11,015 nt of DNA. It comes from Propionibacteriaceae bacterium. GTDB lineage: Bacteria > Actinomycetota > Actinomycetes > Propionibacteriales > Propionibacteriaceae. Under the pieces are notes generated by a model, which made no database searches, had not been told where the DNA came from, and saw nothing but the letters and a program-made list of their open reading frames with translations. The translations under genes were made by a program, and so were the position numbers. How positions within the stretch are numbered: position 1 is the stretch's first letter; each line of letters begins with the position of its first letter. This document shows, piece after piece, positions 1 through 6,763 of this stretch. The stretch lies in assembly GCA_031265725.1 (NCBI GenBank), contig JAISCH010000268.1:1-11015 (forward strand), in the 5' to 3' direction.

Positions 1-1
1 C

Positions 2-505
2 AAGGTGGGCAAGACCCTCAAAGCCACCGGGCAGCCAAAGAGTTGGCAAGTGTCCTATCGCTGGCTGCGCGGCGGCGTCCCAATTGCCGGGGCGACCAAG
101 AGCAGCTACAAGTTGACTGGCGCTGACGCCGGTCTCAAGATTTCAGTGGAAATGTCCGTCGCCCGGACCGGCTATCAAAGCGCGGTACGCACCTCCGCAA
201 CTAAGACAGTGGCAAAGGCGACCCCGAAAGTCGCCATCAAATTGTCCAAGTCGACGGTCAAACGCAACGCCGAGAGCTTCGTCACCATCACCATAACTTC
301 CAGCGGCGTAATCCCGACCGGAAAGATCGTCATCAAAGCCGGAAAAGGCTCCGGAACGTTCACCCTGACCCCCGCCCATAACGGCAAACTAACAGTCCAG
401 TTGATAAACGGCTCCAAAGGCAGTTTCAAAATCAAAGCCACCTATAACGGCAACACCCAACTGAAAAAGAAAGCCTCAAAGACAGTCACCCTAAAAGTGA
501 AGTGA
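2..505 (+). CDS. C-terminal part of an Ig-like-repeat surface protein (5' partial)
   Basis: The reading frame is open from the window edge to a TGA at 503-505, so this is the last ~167 codons of a longer protein. Two domains are visible. The first (~residues 1-70) has the pattern GKTL...YRWLRGG...GATKSSYKLTGADAG...ARTGYQSAVRTSATKTV, the Ig-like repeat common in tandem in secreted actinobacterial proteins. The second (~75-166), starting PKVAIKLSKSTVKRN and containing GVIPTGKIVI and YNGNTQLKKKASKTVTLKV, resembles the bacterial Ig-like group 3 (Big_3_5) fold. It is very lysine-rich. There is no LPXTG motif or hydrophobic tail, so if exported (inferred) it is not sortase-anchored from this end. 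The real start and any enzymatic domain lie outside the window. The GTG at 5 is simply the first in-frame start codon, not a plausible start. Confidence 0.8.
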   Translation, partial: KVGKTLKATGQPKSWQVSYRWLRGGVPIAGATKSSYKLTGADAGLKISVEMSVARTGYQSAVRTSATKTVAKATPKVAIKLSKSTVKRNAESFVTITITSSGVIPTGKIVIKAGKGSGTFTLTPAHNGKLTVQLINGSKGSFKIKATYNGNTQLKKKASKTVTLKVK

Positions 506-515
506 GCACCACGCC

Positions 516-531
516 CGCCTCACCAGAGGCG
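516..531 (+). terminator. short GC hairpin between convergent genes
   Basis: CGCCTC-ACCA-GAGGCG forms a perfect 6-bp stem with a 4-nt loop, 10 bases after the surface-protein stop and in the gap to the convergent HTH gene. It lacks a T-tract on either strand, so it is a weak candidate for a shared terminator. Confidence 0.35.
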
Positions 532-584
532 ACGCACTTCCGGCAGGGTATCGAAGGCTTTGACAAACGTCAGCTACGAATGGC

Positions 585-1019
585 TCACTCGATGCCGGTG
601 TCGAGTGGGGCTAGGCCCAAACTCTTCATGAAATCGTAGAGTTTTGCGGTGTCATAGCTGTGGTTGATCGCAAAGATTAGCGCGGCGTCACGTTTGATCA
701 GCGGGTGCAAACCACCGCTCTTGGTGACGGCTAGCAGGCGTTGGGTGGTGCGCAGGTCAAGTTTCATCGCAACGGCGATGGAGAGGTAATAGTCACGGCT
801 GCCCACCCGGTTGCCGTCCATGAGTTGATAGCCGTAGGTGCGGGAGATATTCGCGTCCCGGATGACTGCGGAGCGCCGCTGCATGGTCTCGCGGAAAAGG
901 TCGTCGAAGAAGTCCCGAATATCGGGGTCGAGGAAATCCTCGTCCCATTTGGAGTCGGGGAAACGATCTTCCTTCAGTAGGTTGAGCATACGTTGCGAGT
1001 CGAGTTCGCGGTCCGCCAT
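585..1019 (-). CDS. small helix-turn-helix protein, partner of the adjacent Ser/Thr kinase
   Basis: This 144-aa protein starts at the ATG at 1019 (MADRELDSQRML), chosen because AGGAG sits 7 nt upstream. An in-frame ATG at 1088 would add 23 residues and has no comparable ribosome-binding site. The first ~55 residues are acidic (KWDEDFLDPDIRDFFDD). The middle and C-terminal parts (ANISRTYGYQLMDGNRVGSRDYYLSIAVAMKLDLRTTQRLL, then KSGGLHPLIKRDAALIFAI and MKSLGLAPL) match, from memory, a family of small XRE-like HTH proteins encoded beside Ser/Thr kinases in Gram-positive bacteria, in which SRTY.YQ...G.R..SRD is the recognition region. It diverges from the kinase gene. Its role as DNA-binding regulator or kinase substrate is inferred from that pairing and not shown by the sequence. 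Confidence 0.8.
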   Translation of the reverse strand: MADRELDSQRMLNLLKEDRFPDSKWDEDFLDPDIRDFFDDLFRETMQRRSAVIRDANISRTYGYQLMDGNRVGSRDYYLSIAVAMKLDLRTTQRLLAVTKSGGLHPLIKRDAALIFAINHSYDTAKLYDFMKSLGLAPLDTGIE

Positions 1020-1049
1020 CGCACTTCTCCTACTCAACAGTCCGGAAAT

Positions 1050-1066
1050 GTCTGCGAAGCGCAGAC
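1050..1066. promoter_or_regulatory. perfect 17-bp palindrome in the HTH/kinase divergent region
   Basis: GTCTGCG-AAG-CGCAGAC has 7-bp perfect arms around a 3-nt centre. It lies 31 bp upstream of the HTH start and about 100 bp upstream of the kinase start. A partial match to the left arm (GTCTGTCG) recurs at 1110-1117, nearer the kinase. It is a candidate operator, perhaps bound by the HTH protein (inferred). As RNA it could also form a hairpin in the HTH leader. Confidence 0.5.
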
Positions 1067-1164
1067 CAAAACCAAGTAGCCGACCCATATCTTAGTGGCC
1101 TAACCAACAGTCTGTCGCTACGATGATCACAAACTTTGCTAACCGAACGTCAAAGAGGTCGCTC

Positions 1165-3009
1165 ATGGCGGATGCCAAGGAATTCCTGGCCGCATATAGC
1201 GCCACTCTCGCCGCTGAAGTGCGCGGCACCTGGCCTAGTCATTGGCTGGAAGCCTACGAATTCGAGGAATGCCTCAAGAGCAGTCCCGGCAAAGAGGCCT
1301 ACCTGGTCAAGGACCGCCGCAGTGGAGCCGAGCTCGTCTTGCGCGCGACGGAGGCGGACGCGGACGAACGCGCGGACGCGGAGTGGGCGATCCTGTCTGG
1401 CCTCGACCACCCCGGCATCCCCAAGACCTACGGCACCTATGTGGGCGACGGGCGCAGTTACGTCGCCCGTGAGTATTTCCCCGGAGAGCCGTTGGACGCC
1501 GTGGTCGCGCAGAAAGCGTTCACCGTGGTCGGGGCGTACCAGGTGGCCCGGCAACTGGCCGATATTCTCAGCTATCTGCAGCAGCAGACCCCGCCCATCA
1601 TCCACCGCGACATCAAACCGCAGAACATCATCGTCCGGCCAGATGGCAGCCTGGGACTCACCGATTTCGGCATCGCCCGGATTTTCAAGCCAGGCAACAC
1701 CACCGACACCCGGAATATGGGCACGCTGCAATACGCACCGCCGGAGCAATTCGGCTATGCCCAATCCACCATCCTCACCGATATTTACGCGCTGGGAATC
1801 GTGCTGATCTATGTGATGACGGGCAGCCCCGACCGGCAGAACCTCGCCCAGCGCATCACTGATCCGAAGCTGCTAGCCCTGATCGAGAAGTGCATCGCCT
1901 TCGACCCAAACCAGCGTTTTCAATCCGCCGATGAAATCCGCAAATGGCTGGACAAATCCCAGCCGAAACGCAAACGCTGGCTGATCCCCGCCGTGAGCGC
2001 CTTCACGGCCCTGGTCGTACTCGGGGTCAGCAGCATTTTCGCCATCAACGCACTTAACGCACCCGGCGCGGGAACTATCGACACACCGAACACCGGGACG
2101 CCGCCATCCGGCTCAATGACGCCGCCCAACTCAATAGCGCCCCCACCCAACGCGAACTTGATGCCGTACAGCCCGGCAGGCAACTATCCGGGCAACCTTA
2201 TCCTCGGCGGTTTCGCGGTAGCCAGTGATTCAGAACTTTATCTGGCCACGCCGACGAGTATTGTCGCGCTCAGCCCGGAGGGGAAATTCCTGCGCAAGAT
2301 CACCGACAGTACGGCCAGTAGCCTAAATTTCTATCAGGGCAAGCTCTATTTCCTGAGCAATAACGATGTTTGGAGCTACGATCCTATGACCGATGCCAAC
2401 GCTGTATTGTGGCAGGGTAGCGCTGGCAATCTTTTCATCGACCAGGACAGCCTGTATTACACCAATCAAATCGATGAGAATCGCCTTTACTCGTTGAGCC
2501 TGGATGGGAAAACCACCCAGCCCGCTGACGATTTCAACACTTCGTACTACCGCAATCTGGTGGAGGGCACGGAATATCTCTGCGTCGGCATTTCCATGAG
2601 CGACTCCGGCTGCAAACTGACCAGCCTGGAATTTGCGAGCGGCAAAACCAAGGAATTCGGGATAACCAGTTCACGTTGGGTAGCGGCATGGGATGGTTGG
2701 CTCTATTACTCCGCAGACGATGGCAACACATTGCGGCGGGTGAAATTAGATGGCAGTGGTGACGAGTCTGTAACTGTTGAATCGCACGATTTCAACATTC
2801 CCACCGAACGTGGAGTATTCTCGCTCAATGCGATGACGGCCAAAGTGGAATTGATCGACCCGGAGAGTGGGTCCACCTCCGTCATCACCGACTCTGGCGT
2901 TCGTGGGTTCAACCTGGCCGGAGACTGGATAATCTACAAATCGGACGGCGCAGACCTGACGATGATTCGCGTCGACGGCAGCGGCCAACAGCCGGTCCCA
3001 TCCGAGTAG
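1165..3009 (+). CDS. membrane Ser/Thr protein kinase with extracellular beta-propeller-like sensor domain
   Basis: The start at 1165 (MADAKEFLAAYS) follows AAAGAGG with 6-nt spacing; an in-frame ATG at 1123 has no good site. The product is 614 aa. Residues ~30-270 are a Hanks-type kinase: HRDIKPQN at 147-154 (catalytic Asp149), DFG at 167-169, then GTLQYAPPEQF and the DIYALG helix. A basic stretch (KRKR) precedes one transmembrane helix at ~272-295, then a Pro/Asn-rich linker. The rest, outside the cell, contains repeated motifs such as LYYSADDGNTLRRVKLDGSG and WIIYKSDGADLTMIRVDGSG, typical of DUF5050-like beta-propellers. Oddly, the glycine-rich loop is degenerate (SSPGKEAYLV) and the position expected for the ATP-binding beta3 lysine is Arg60 (LVLRATE), while the alpha-C Glu (Glu73) is kept. 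It probably senses an external ligand and signals inward. It is likely co-transcribed with the downstream ogt. Confidence 0.9.
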   Translation: MADAKEFLAAYSATLAAEVRGTWPSHWLEAYEFEECLKSSPGKEAYLVKDRRSGAELVLRATEADADERADAEWAILSGLDHPGIPKTYGTYVGDGRSYVAREYFPGEPLDAVVAQKAFTVVGAYQVARQLADILSYLQQQTPPIIHRDIKPQNIIVRPDGSLGLTDFGIARIFKPGNTTDTRNMGTLQYAPPEQFGYAQSTILTDIYALGIVLIYVMTGSPDRQNLAQRITDPKLLALIEKCIAFDPNQRFQSADEIRKWLDKSQPKRKRWLIPAVSAFTALVVLGVSSIFAINALNAPGAGTIDTPNTGTPPSGSMTPPNSIAPPPNANLMPYSPAGNYPGNLILGGFAVASDSELYLATPTSIVALSPEGKFLRKITDSTASSLNFYQGKLYFLSNNDVWSYDPMTDANAVLWQGSAGNLFIDQDSLYYTNQIDENRLYSLSLDGKTTQPADDFNTSYYRNLVEGTEYLCVGISMSDSGCKLTSLEFASGKTKEFGITSSRWVAAWDGWLYYSADDGNTLRRVKLDGSGDESVTVESHDFNIPTERGVFSLNAMTAKVELIDPESGSTSVITDSGVRGFNLAGDWIIYKSDGADLTMIRVDGSGQQPVPSE

Positions 3010-3019
3010 CAGGACACCG

Positions 3020-3547
3020 ATGCCTGCCATAGCCCATGCCACCACCGTTGACACTCCGGACGGACCTTTCCGCGTCATCGCCAATGACAAAGCGGTCATC
3101 GCTGCTGGATGGTCTCAGTACAGCGACGAGTTATTGACGCAGGTCAGCGCGGATTTGTTGCCAGCAGCGATAGTCGAAGCCCCGAATCGAGTGCTCACCC
3201 GAGCCATCAAAGCCGTCTTGGCCTTCTACGCCGGTGATCCCATCCCACTGACCAAAGTGCCCGTGCTCCAACATTCCGGACCCTTCCGTGAAGCCGCCTG
3301 GAAAGCCCTACACGCTGTGAAACCGGGCGAAATGATCAGCTACGGCGAACTCGCCGCCCGGGCGGGAAACCCCAGAGCAGCCCGAGCCGCCGCCGGAGCA
3401 TGCTCCCACAATTCAGTGGCGCTATTCATCCCCTGCCACCGGATAATCGCCAGCGAAGGCAAAATCGGCGGCTACGGAAGCTACGGACTAGCCCTGAAAC
3501 GCTCCCTGCTAGCCCGCGAATTGCCCCATTCCGAACCCATACCCTAA
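3020..3547 (+). CDS. ogt: methylated-DNA-protein-cysteine S-methyltransferase (Ogt/MGMT family)
   Basis: This 175-aa protein removes alkyl groups from O6-alkylguanine (and O4-alkylthymine) in DNA by irreversible transfer to its own cysteine. The active site PCHR is at residues 138-141, with acceptor Cys139. Upstream are the helix-turn-helix segment (SYGELAARAGNPRAARAAAGACSHN), with the arginine-rich recognition helix, and the conserved V-x-LFIPCHRII strand. After the active site comes IGGYGSYGLALKRSLL. The N-terminal ~85 residues (TVDTPDGPFRVIANDKAVIAAGWS) are the usual RNase-H-like domain, so the length is normal for Ogt. The ATG follows AGGAC 10 bp after the kinase stop, so the two genes probably form an operon. 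Whether kinase signalling and alkylation repair are functionally linked is unknown. Confidence 0.93.
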   Translation: MPAIAHATTVDTPDGPFRVIANDKAVIAAGWSQYSDELLTQVSADLLPAAIVEAPNRVLTRAIKAVLAFYAGDPIPLTKVPVLQHSGPFREAAWKALHAVKPGEMISYGELAARAGNPRAARAAAGACSHNSVALFIPCHRIIASEGKIGGYGSYGLALKRSLLARELPHSEPIP

Positions 3548-3557
3548 ACGGGATAGC

Positions 3558-3584
3558 TGCTTCACACTGAGAATCACGGAAGCA
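3558..3584 (+). terminator. weak hairpin downstream of ogt
   Basis: TGCTTC and GAAGCA form a 6-bp stem around a 15-nt loop, 10 bases after the ogt stop. There is no proper T-tract, only a loosely T-rich stretch after it. It is the only hairpin I can see in the 98-bp convergent gap between ogt and the ATPase gene. Confidence 0.22.
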
Positions 3585-3645
3585 TCTGTCATTTCGGTCC
3601 TAGCTTTAACCTAGAAGTGGACGCCCACGTTCACTAACGCTATTA

Positions 3646-4923
3646 TCAAGGACCAAGACGATTGATGGGAACTACTATCACGCCGTCATCCCGGCGATGC
3701 GGGAAGCTGTCTACTCCGGTCACGACCATCAGTGCAGCCGGTTCGCGCTCTCCGGATGCGGTCATCTTCCGACGCAACGCCAGCAGCGTATCAGCCGCAG
3801 AAGTCTCCTGTTCGGCTCCTAGCTTGATTTCAATCCCCATCCAACGACCGTCACCGGCTTGCACAATGGCATCCGCTTCGAGTTCCGCATCGTCATGGTA
3901 GTAGGCCAGTGCGGCACCCATCGCTTCGGCGTAAACAGCCAGATCGCGCAAGCAAAGGGTCTCGAACAACAACCCCAGAGTCTTGCGATCAGCCATCAAC
4001 GCCTCGGCGCTGGCCCGCAGGCCGGCGGCGGCCAGCGACGGATCACAGAGTATCCGTTTAGGAGTCACCCGCAAACGCACCGGTGAACGAAGCGCCGGGG
4101 ACCAAGCGGGGATTTCTCGCAAAACGTGAAGACGCCGGAGCACGTCCAGATAGGCGGCAGCGCTCTTGTTCGACAAAGCCTGACTGTCTGCCTCAGCCAT
4201 ATCGCGGGTGAGTGTAGTGATACTTACTGATGTCGCCGTATTTCGTGATAGCGAAGACAATAGGGCAATTAACCGCTTGGGATCCCTGCGGATGCCGTCA
4301 AGCATGGTCGCATCGGCATAAGCTACCGAACGTAAGTAGCTAGCAGCCAACTGCGTGGCATCAGCTAATGCCGCATCAACCATCCCAGGCCAGCCACCTC
4401 GGAGAATAGCATCCAACAACTCGTGCAGTGTCCATACTCCCGGTGTCACTTTTGGCCATTCACCATTCATCACAGACGCCAGCGACACCTCACCACTCGA
4501 CTTGTCGACCTCGGCCAAAGTCATCGGCCACATCTCCAAACGAGCTATCCGACCCGTCCCAGAATGGGACACGGTTCCTGCCCGAGGTGTTGCGGAACCG
4601 GTCAATAGGTACTGCCCAGCACCAGGTTTGCGATCCACGGCCAAGCGAACCGCGTCCCATAGCCCTGGAGCATCTTGCCACTCATCAATGAGAAGTGGCT
4701 TCTCCGACTCCAGCAAGGAAAATGGGTCGGAGGTGGCAATACGACGGGTGAGATAGTCACCCGACGGATCAGCCACCCAGATCGCTGAGGCGGCGTGGGT
4801 CATCGCGGTCCAAGTCTTACCGCACCATTTCGGCCCCTCAATGGCAACCGCCCCAGTGACCCGCAATAATTCATTGACTGAGCTATCAATCAGCCGTGGC
4901 CGGTAGTGTCCGGGCGTTTCCAT
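3646..4923 (-). CDS. AAA_14/DUF4143-family ATP-binding protein
   Basis: The ATG at 4923 (METPGHYRPRLID) is chosen because GGAAGG lies 8 nt upstream; a GTG at 4932 would abut that site. The product is 425 aa. The N-terminal AAA domain shows Walker A GPKWCGKT at residues 30-37, the variant typical of this subfamily, Walker B LLIDEWQ with Asp80/Glu81, and a sensor-like LLTGSATP near 106. The C-terminal DUF4143 part has LGLLFETLCLRDLAVYA, then ELEADAIV...GIEIKLG, resembling the D...ExK core of restriction-endonuclease-like folds. The family is widespread, of unsettled function and often scattered by horizontal transfer. It is transcribed alone, convergent with ogt. No toxin or recombinase neighbour explains it. 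Confidence 0.88.
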   Translation of the reverse strand: METPGHYRPRLIDSSVNELLRVTGAVAIEGPKWCGKTWTAMTHAASAIWVADPSGDYLTRRIATSDPFSLLESEKPLLIDEWQDAPGLWDAVRLAVDRKPGAGQYLLTGSATPRAGTVSHSGTGRIARLEMWPMTLAEVDKSSGEVSLASVMNGEWPKVTPGVWTLHELLDAILRGGWPGMVDAALADATQLAASYLRSVAYADATMLDGIRRDPKRLIALLSSLSRNTATSVSITTLTRDMAEADSQALSNKSAAAYLDVLRRLHVLREIPAWSPALRSPVRLRVTPKRILCDPSLAAAGLRASAEALMADRKTLGLLFETLCLRDLAVYAEAMGAALAYYHDDAELEADAIVQAGDGRWMGIEIKLGAEQETSAADTLLALRRKMTASGEREPAALMVVTGVDSFPHRRDDGVIVVPINRLGP

Positions 4924-4939
4924 CAGAGGCACCTTCCAA

Positions 4940-4982
4940 GAATCGGAAAATCCGATTCCCGTAAAACGGGAATTTTGATTCC
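4940..4982. promoter_or_regulatory. three overlapping palindromes upstream of the ATPase gene
   Basis: Three inverted repeats run into each other: GAATCGG-AAAAT-CCGATTC (4940-4958), ATTCCCG-TAAAA-CGGGAAT (4955-4973) and GGAAT-TTTG-ATTCC (4969-4982). The nearest edge is 2 bases from the ribosome-binding site of the minus-strand ATPase gene. A possible -10 (TAGTAT on the minus strand, 4996-5001) lies just upstream. The array could be an operator for repression or a series of leader hairpins controlling access to the start. Confidence 0.6.
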
Positions 4983-5057
4983 GTAATTTCAGAGAATACT
5001 ACCACGCTTGGAAGCATCCAGGGGCTGAACTGGATCATCCCGATATAGCGAATAGTC

Positions 5058-5086
5058 CAGAAGTTGGTATCGTTCAGCAACTTCTG
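5058..5086. repeat. inverted repeat with 9-bp perfect arms
   Basis: CAGAAGTTG (5058-5066) and CAACTTCTG (5078-5086) pair perfectly across an 11-nt loop. The site lies 65 bases beyond the ygfZ stop on the minus strand, in the 228-bp gap before the ATPase gene. No T-run follows on either strand, so it is either a terminator without a T-tract or a protein-binding site. I see nothing else in the rest of this gap. Confidence 0.4.
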
Positions 5087-5151
5087 CGGCACTACCGACT
5101 ACACATTGAAAATCGTGGCACTGGCGCTGACTCTGGCGAATCGCGCGGCGT

Positions 5152-6138
5152 TCAGATTAGGGGACGGCGGGGTGCTGGGCGGGGACTGACTGCTGGACGC
5201 CAGTGCAGGCCGACCTCGGGATCGACGATGACTTCTTGGCTGGCCGCGATGCCTTCCACTTCCACGGTGGCGTTGGTGGGCAGTGAACGTTTCAGCAGGG
5301 CCAGGCCGACTGGGCCAAGCTCGTAGTGGATGGACGAACTGCCCATCCTTCCGACTGGCTCACCGTTGCAGCGTACTTCCGCGCCCAATCCGGGCAGCCG
5401 GTCTGCCGACCCATCCAACAACACCCGGGTGAGCCGACGCGGCGGGGCACCGAGGTTGTAGACCCGGGCCACCGTCTCCTGTCCCGGATAGCAGCCCTTG
5501 TTCAGCCGCACGTACTCCCCCAACCGGTCACCGTCCGGGCTGGCGACTTCGTTGGGCAGCGTCTTCTCGTCGGTGTCGAACTGGTGCCTCGGCCTCCCCG
5601 CAGCGATGCGCAAAGCCTCGTACGCCCAAAGTCCGACCGGCCGTCCCGCTTCCACCGCAACGGCACCAGCCCCGTCCGTCTCGGCCGTCGTACTGGTCGG
5701 CCAGCTTGTCGGGCTTGCCCCGGTCGCAACGGCACCAGCTTCGTCCGCATTGATCGTCACCCGGCTGGCGAAAACCATCTTTCGCAGCCAAGCCAACAAC
5801 GAATCCTGGCAACCCGGCTGGGTGTAGGCCTGGAAGACCTCGCCATCGTCTTGGCCGGAGAAGGCGTGAACGATATGCCCCTGATAGTTGAGGATATAAG
5901 CGGAGGCTCGCTCCCCGGCCGGGAGCGAATTGAAATCCTGGGATGTGATCGCGTGCAGCCAAGCCAGCCGGCCCGGCCCGCCGACCGCAAACCGGGGAAA
6001 GTGCGGCAGCGGCCCGTCGGCAATCGCCGTGCCAGCCAACATTCGCTGCTCCCGGAAGGGATCGCCATAGTGCCACACCGCGCCCGCATCCGGACCAGAT
6101 TCAACCAACACCGCGCCCACGGACAGCCCCCGTCTCAC
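5152..6138 (-). CDS. ygfZ: YgfZ/GcvT-like folate-binding protein
   Basis: YgfZ supports maintenance of iron-sulfur enzymes in a tetrahydrofolate-dependent way and is related to the glycine cleavage T protein. The signature KGCYPGQE is at residues 214-221 with the key Cys216, followed by TVARVYNLGAPPRRL. Other family blocks are RLAWLHAITSQDFNSL (~57-72), VGLWAYEALRIAAGRPRHQFDTDEKTLPNEV and VGRMGSSSIHYELGPVGLALLKR. The start is a GTG at 6138, three bases after the nitrobindin-like gene's stop, implying translational coupling. A GTG at 6120 preceded by GGGGG is an alternative. Residues ~131-165 are Ala/Thr/Gly-rich and low in complexity where longer actinobacterial homologues (from memory) have structured sequence; the DNA there carries a 69-bp-offset repeat. 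The C-terminus is Pro/Arg-rich. Confidence 0.9.
   Translation of the reverse strand: MRRGLSVGAVLVESGPDAGAVWHYGDPFREQRMLAGTAIADGPLPHFPRFAVGGPGRLAWLHAITSQDFNSLPAGERASAYILNYQGHIVHAFSGQDDGEVFQAYTQPGCQDSLLAWLRKMVFASRVTINADEAGAVATGASPTSWPTSTTAETDGAGAVAVEAGRPVGLWAYEALRIAAGRPRHQFDTDEKTLPNEVASPDGDRLGEYVRLNKGCYPGQETVARVYNLGAPPRRLTRVLLDGSADRLPGLGAEVRCNGEPVGRMGSSSIHYELGPVGLALLKRSLPTNATVEVEGIAASQEVIVDPEVGLHWRPAVSPRPAPRRPLI
5656..5747. repeat. short direct repeat inside ygfZ
   Basis: A 23-bp sequence at 5656-5678 (starting CGCAACGGCACCAGC) recurs at 5725-5747 with two mismatches. The offset of 69 bp is 23 codons, so the reading frame is kept. It encodes the two similar peptides around AGAVAT and AGAVAV and marks the low-complexity segment of YgfZ. 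Confidence 0.6.
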
Positions 6139-6141
6139 TGC

Positions 6142-6636
6142 TCAGCTACGCTGCAACGTCGCCCACACGTACGACTGCAACGGCTGGTCCTCGGTGGAAC
6201 GGTCGAAGGCGAACATCAACTGTCCCTCGACCAGCCCGTACAGCCGCCGCCCGGAGTTGTAAGCCACCTTTGCCTCCTTGGTACGCGCCACCGCGTCAGT
6301 GGTCAGTTCGATCCGGCCGGGAGCGAGTTTCCCAAACCAAAGCTCCGCATAGCCGTCCGGGCTGCACATCATCACATCCACCGTCCCATCGGGCAGTGGC
6401 CGCCAGAAACCCGTCTCCATGCTGATCGGTTTCACCGCACGCCCGTCGTCATCCACCTCGAAGGACTGCGCCAAATAATGCAGGTAGTCGTCGCCGTTCT
6501 CCGCGAAATCGAGCTGGATGGCGTAACTGATCTTCTCCTCGCCCGGCCATTCCCGGTAGCCAGTGCCCTCCCAATGCCCGCGCAGCCAAGCCAGCCCGAT
6601 CAAGGCCGGATTAAGATCACTCGGAATCTCGATCAT
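6142..6636 (-). CDS. ferric nitrobindin-like protein (FABP/THAP4-like beta-barrel)
   Basis: This 164-aa protein fits the small beta-barrel nitrobindin/FABP-like family, which binds haem and in authentic members isomerises peroxynitrite. The family motif GxWxGxG is seen as GHWEGTG at residues 20-26. ETGFWRPLPDGTVDVMM, GRIELTTDAVARTKEAK and RRLYGLVEGQLMFAFD are further family blocks. Near the C-terminus, where haem-binding members have the proximal histidine (LQPHLSA-like), this protein reads LQSYVWATL, with Tyr156 in that place. It therefore probably belongs to the subgroup usually named ferric nitrobindin-like, in which haem ligation is uncertain. The ATG at 6636 has GGAG four bases upstream. 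It overlaps the end of the small membrane ORF by 20 bases and is followed at once by ygfZ. Confidence 0.88.
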   Translation of the reverse strand: MIEIPSDLNPALIGLAWLRGHWEGTGYREWPGEEKISYAIQLDFAENGDDYLHYLAQSFEVDDDGRAVKPISMETGFWRPLPDGTVDVMMCSPDGYAELWFGKLAPGRIELTTDAVARTKEAKVAYNSGRRLYGLVEGQLMFAFDRSTEDQPLQSYVWATLQRS

Positions 6637-6751
6637 CTCGCTCCTTCAGCACCCGACGAATTATCCCGACGATCCCGGCCACCGCCAACCCAGCCACAAT
6701 CGCACAGCCGATCAGCATGGCATTTGCGGTGACACTCAACGGAATCAACAT
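6617..6751 (-). CDS. 44-aa single-helix membrane protein
   Basis: A short ORF runs from an ATG at 6751, with AGG about 5-6 bases upstream, to a TGA at 6619-6617. It reads MLIPLSVTANAM, a hydrophobic helix of about 20 residues (LIGCAIVAGLAVAGIVGII), then RRVLKERDDRDSE. One membrane helix followed by a charged, Arg-led tail predicts an N-out/C-in small protein. Its end overlaps the start of the nitrobindin-like gene in another frame by 20 bases, a layout typical of translational coupling. I do not recognise a family. The composition (hydrophobic block, then basic stop-transfer) argues for a real gene, but conservation would have to confirm it. Confidence 0.55.
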   Translation of the reverse strand: MLIPLSVTANAMLIGCAIVAGLAVAGIVGIIRRVLKERDDRDSE

Positions 6752-6763
6752 GGACACCTGCCC

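Noticed and set aside
3610..3640. GTGG/CCAC pairing as a terminator between ogt and the ATPase gene
   Set aside because: The stem is only 4 bp with no T-tract; too weak to list.
4886..5092. A 68-codon minus-strand frame spanning the triple palindrome and the ATPase start
   Set aside because: It overlaps the ATPase start in another frame, reads through the palindromes and has no motif or good ribosome-binding site.
5326..6732. A 468-codon plus-strand open frame over ygfZ and the nitrobindin-like gene
   Set aside because: It is antisense to two genes with clear family motifs, is rich in Arg/Pro/His as expected of a GC-rich shadow frame, and shows no recognisable domain.
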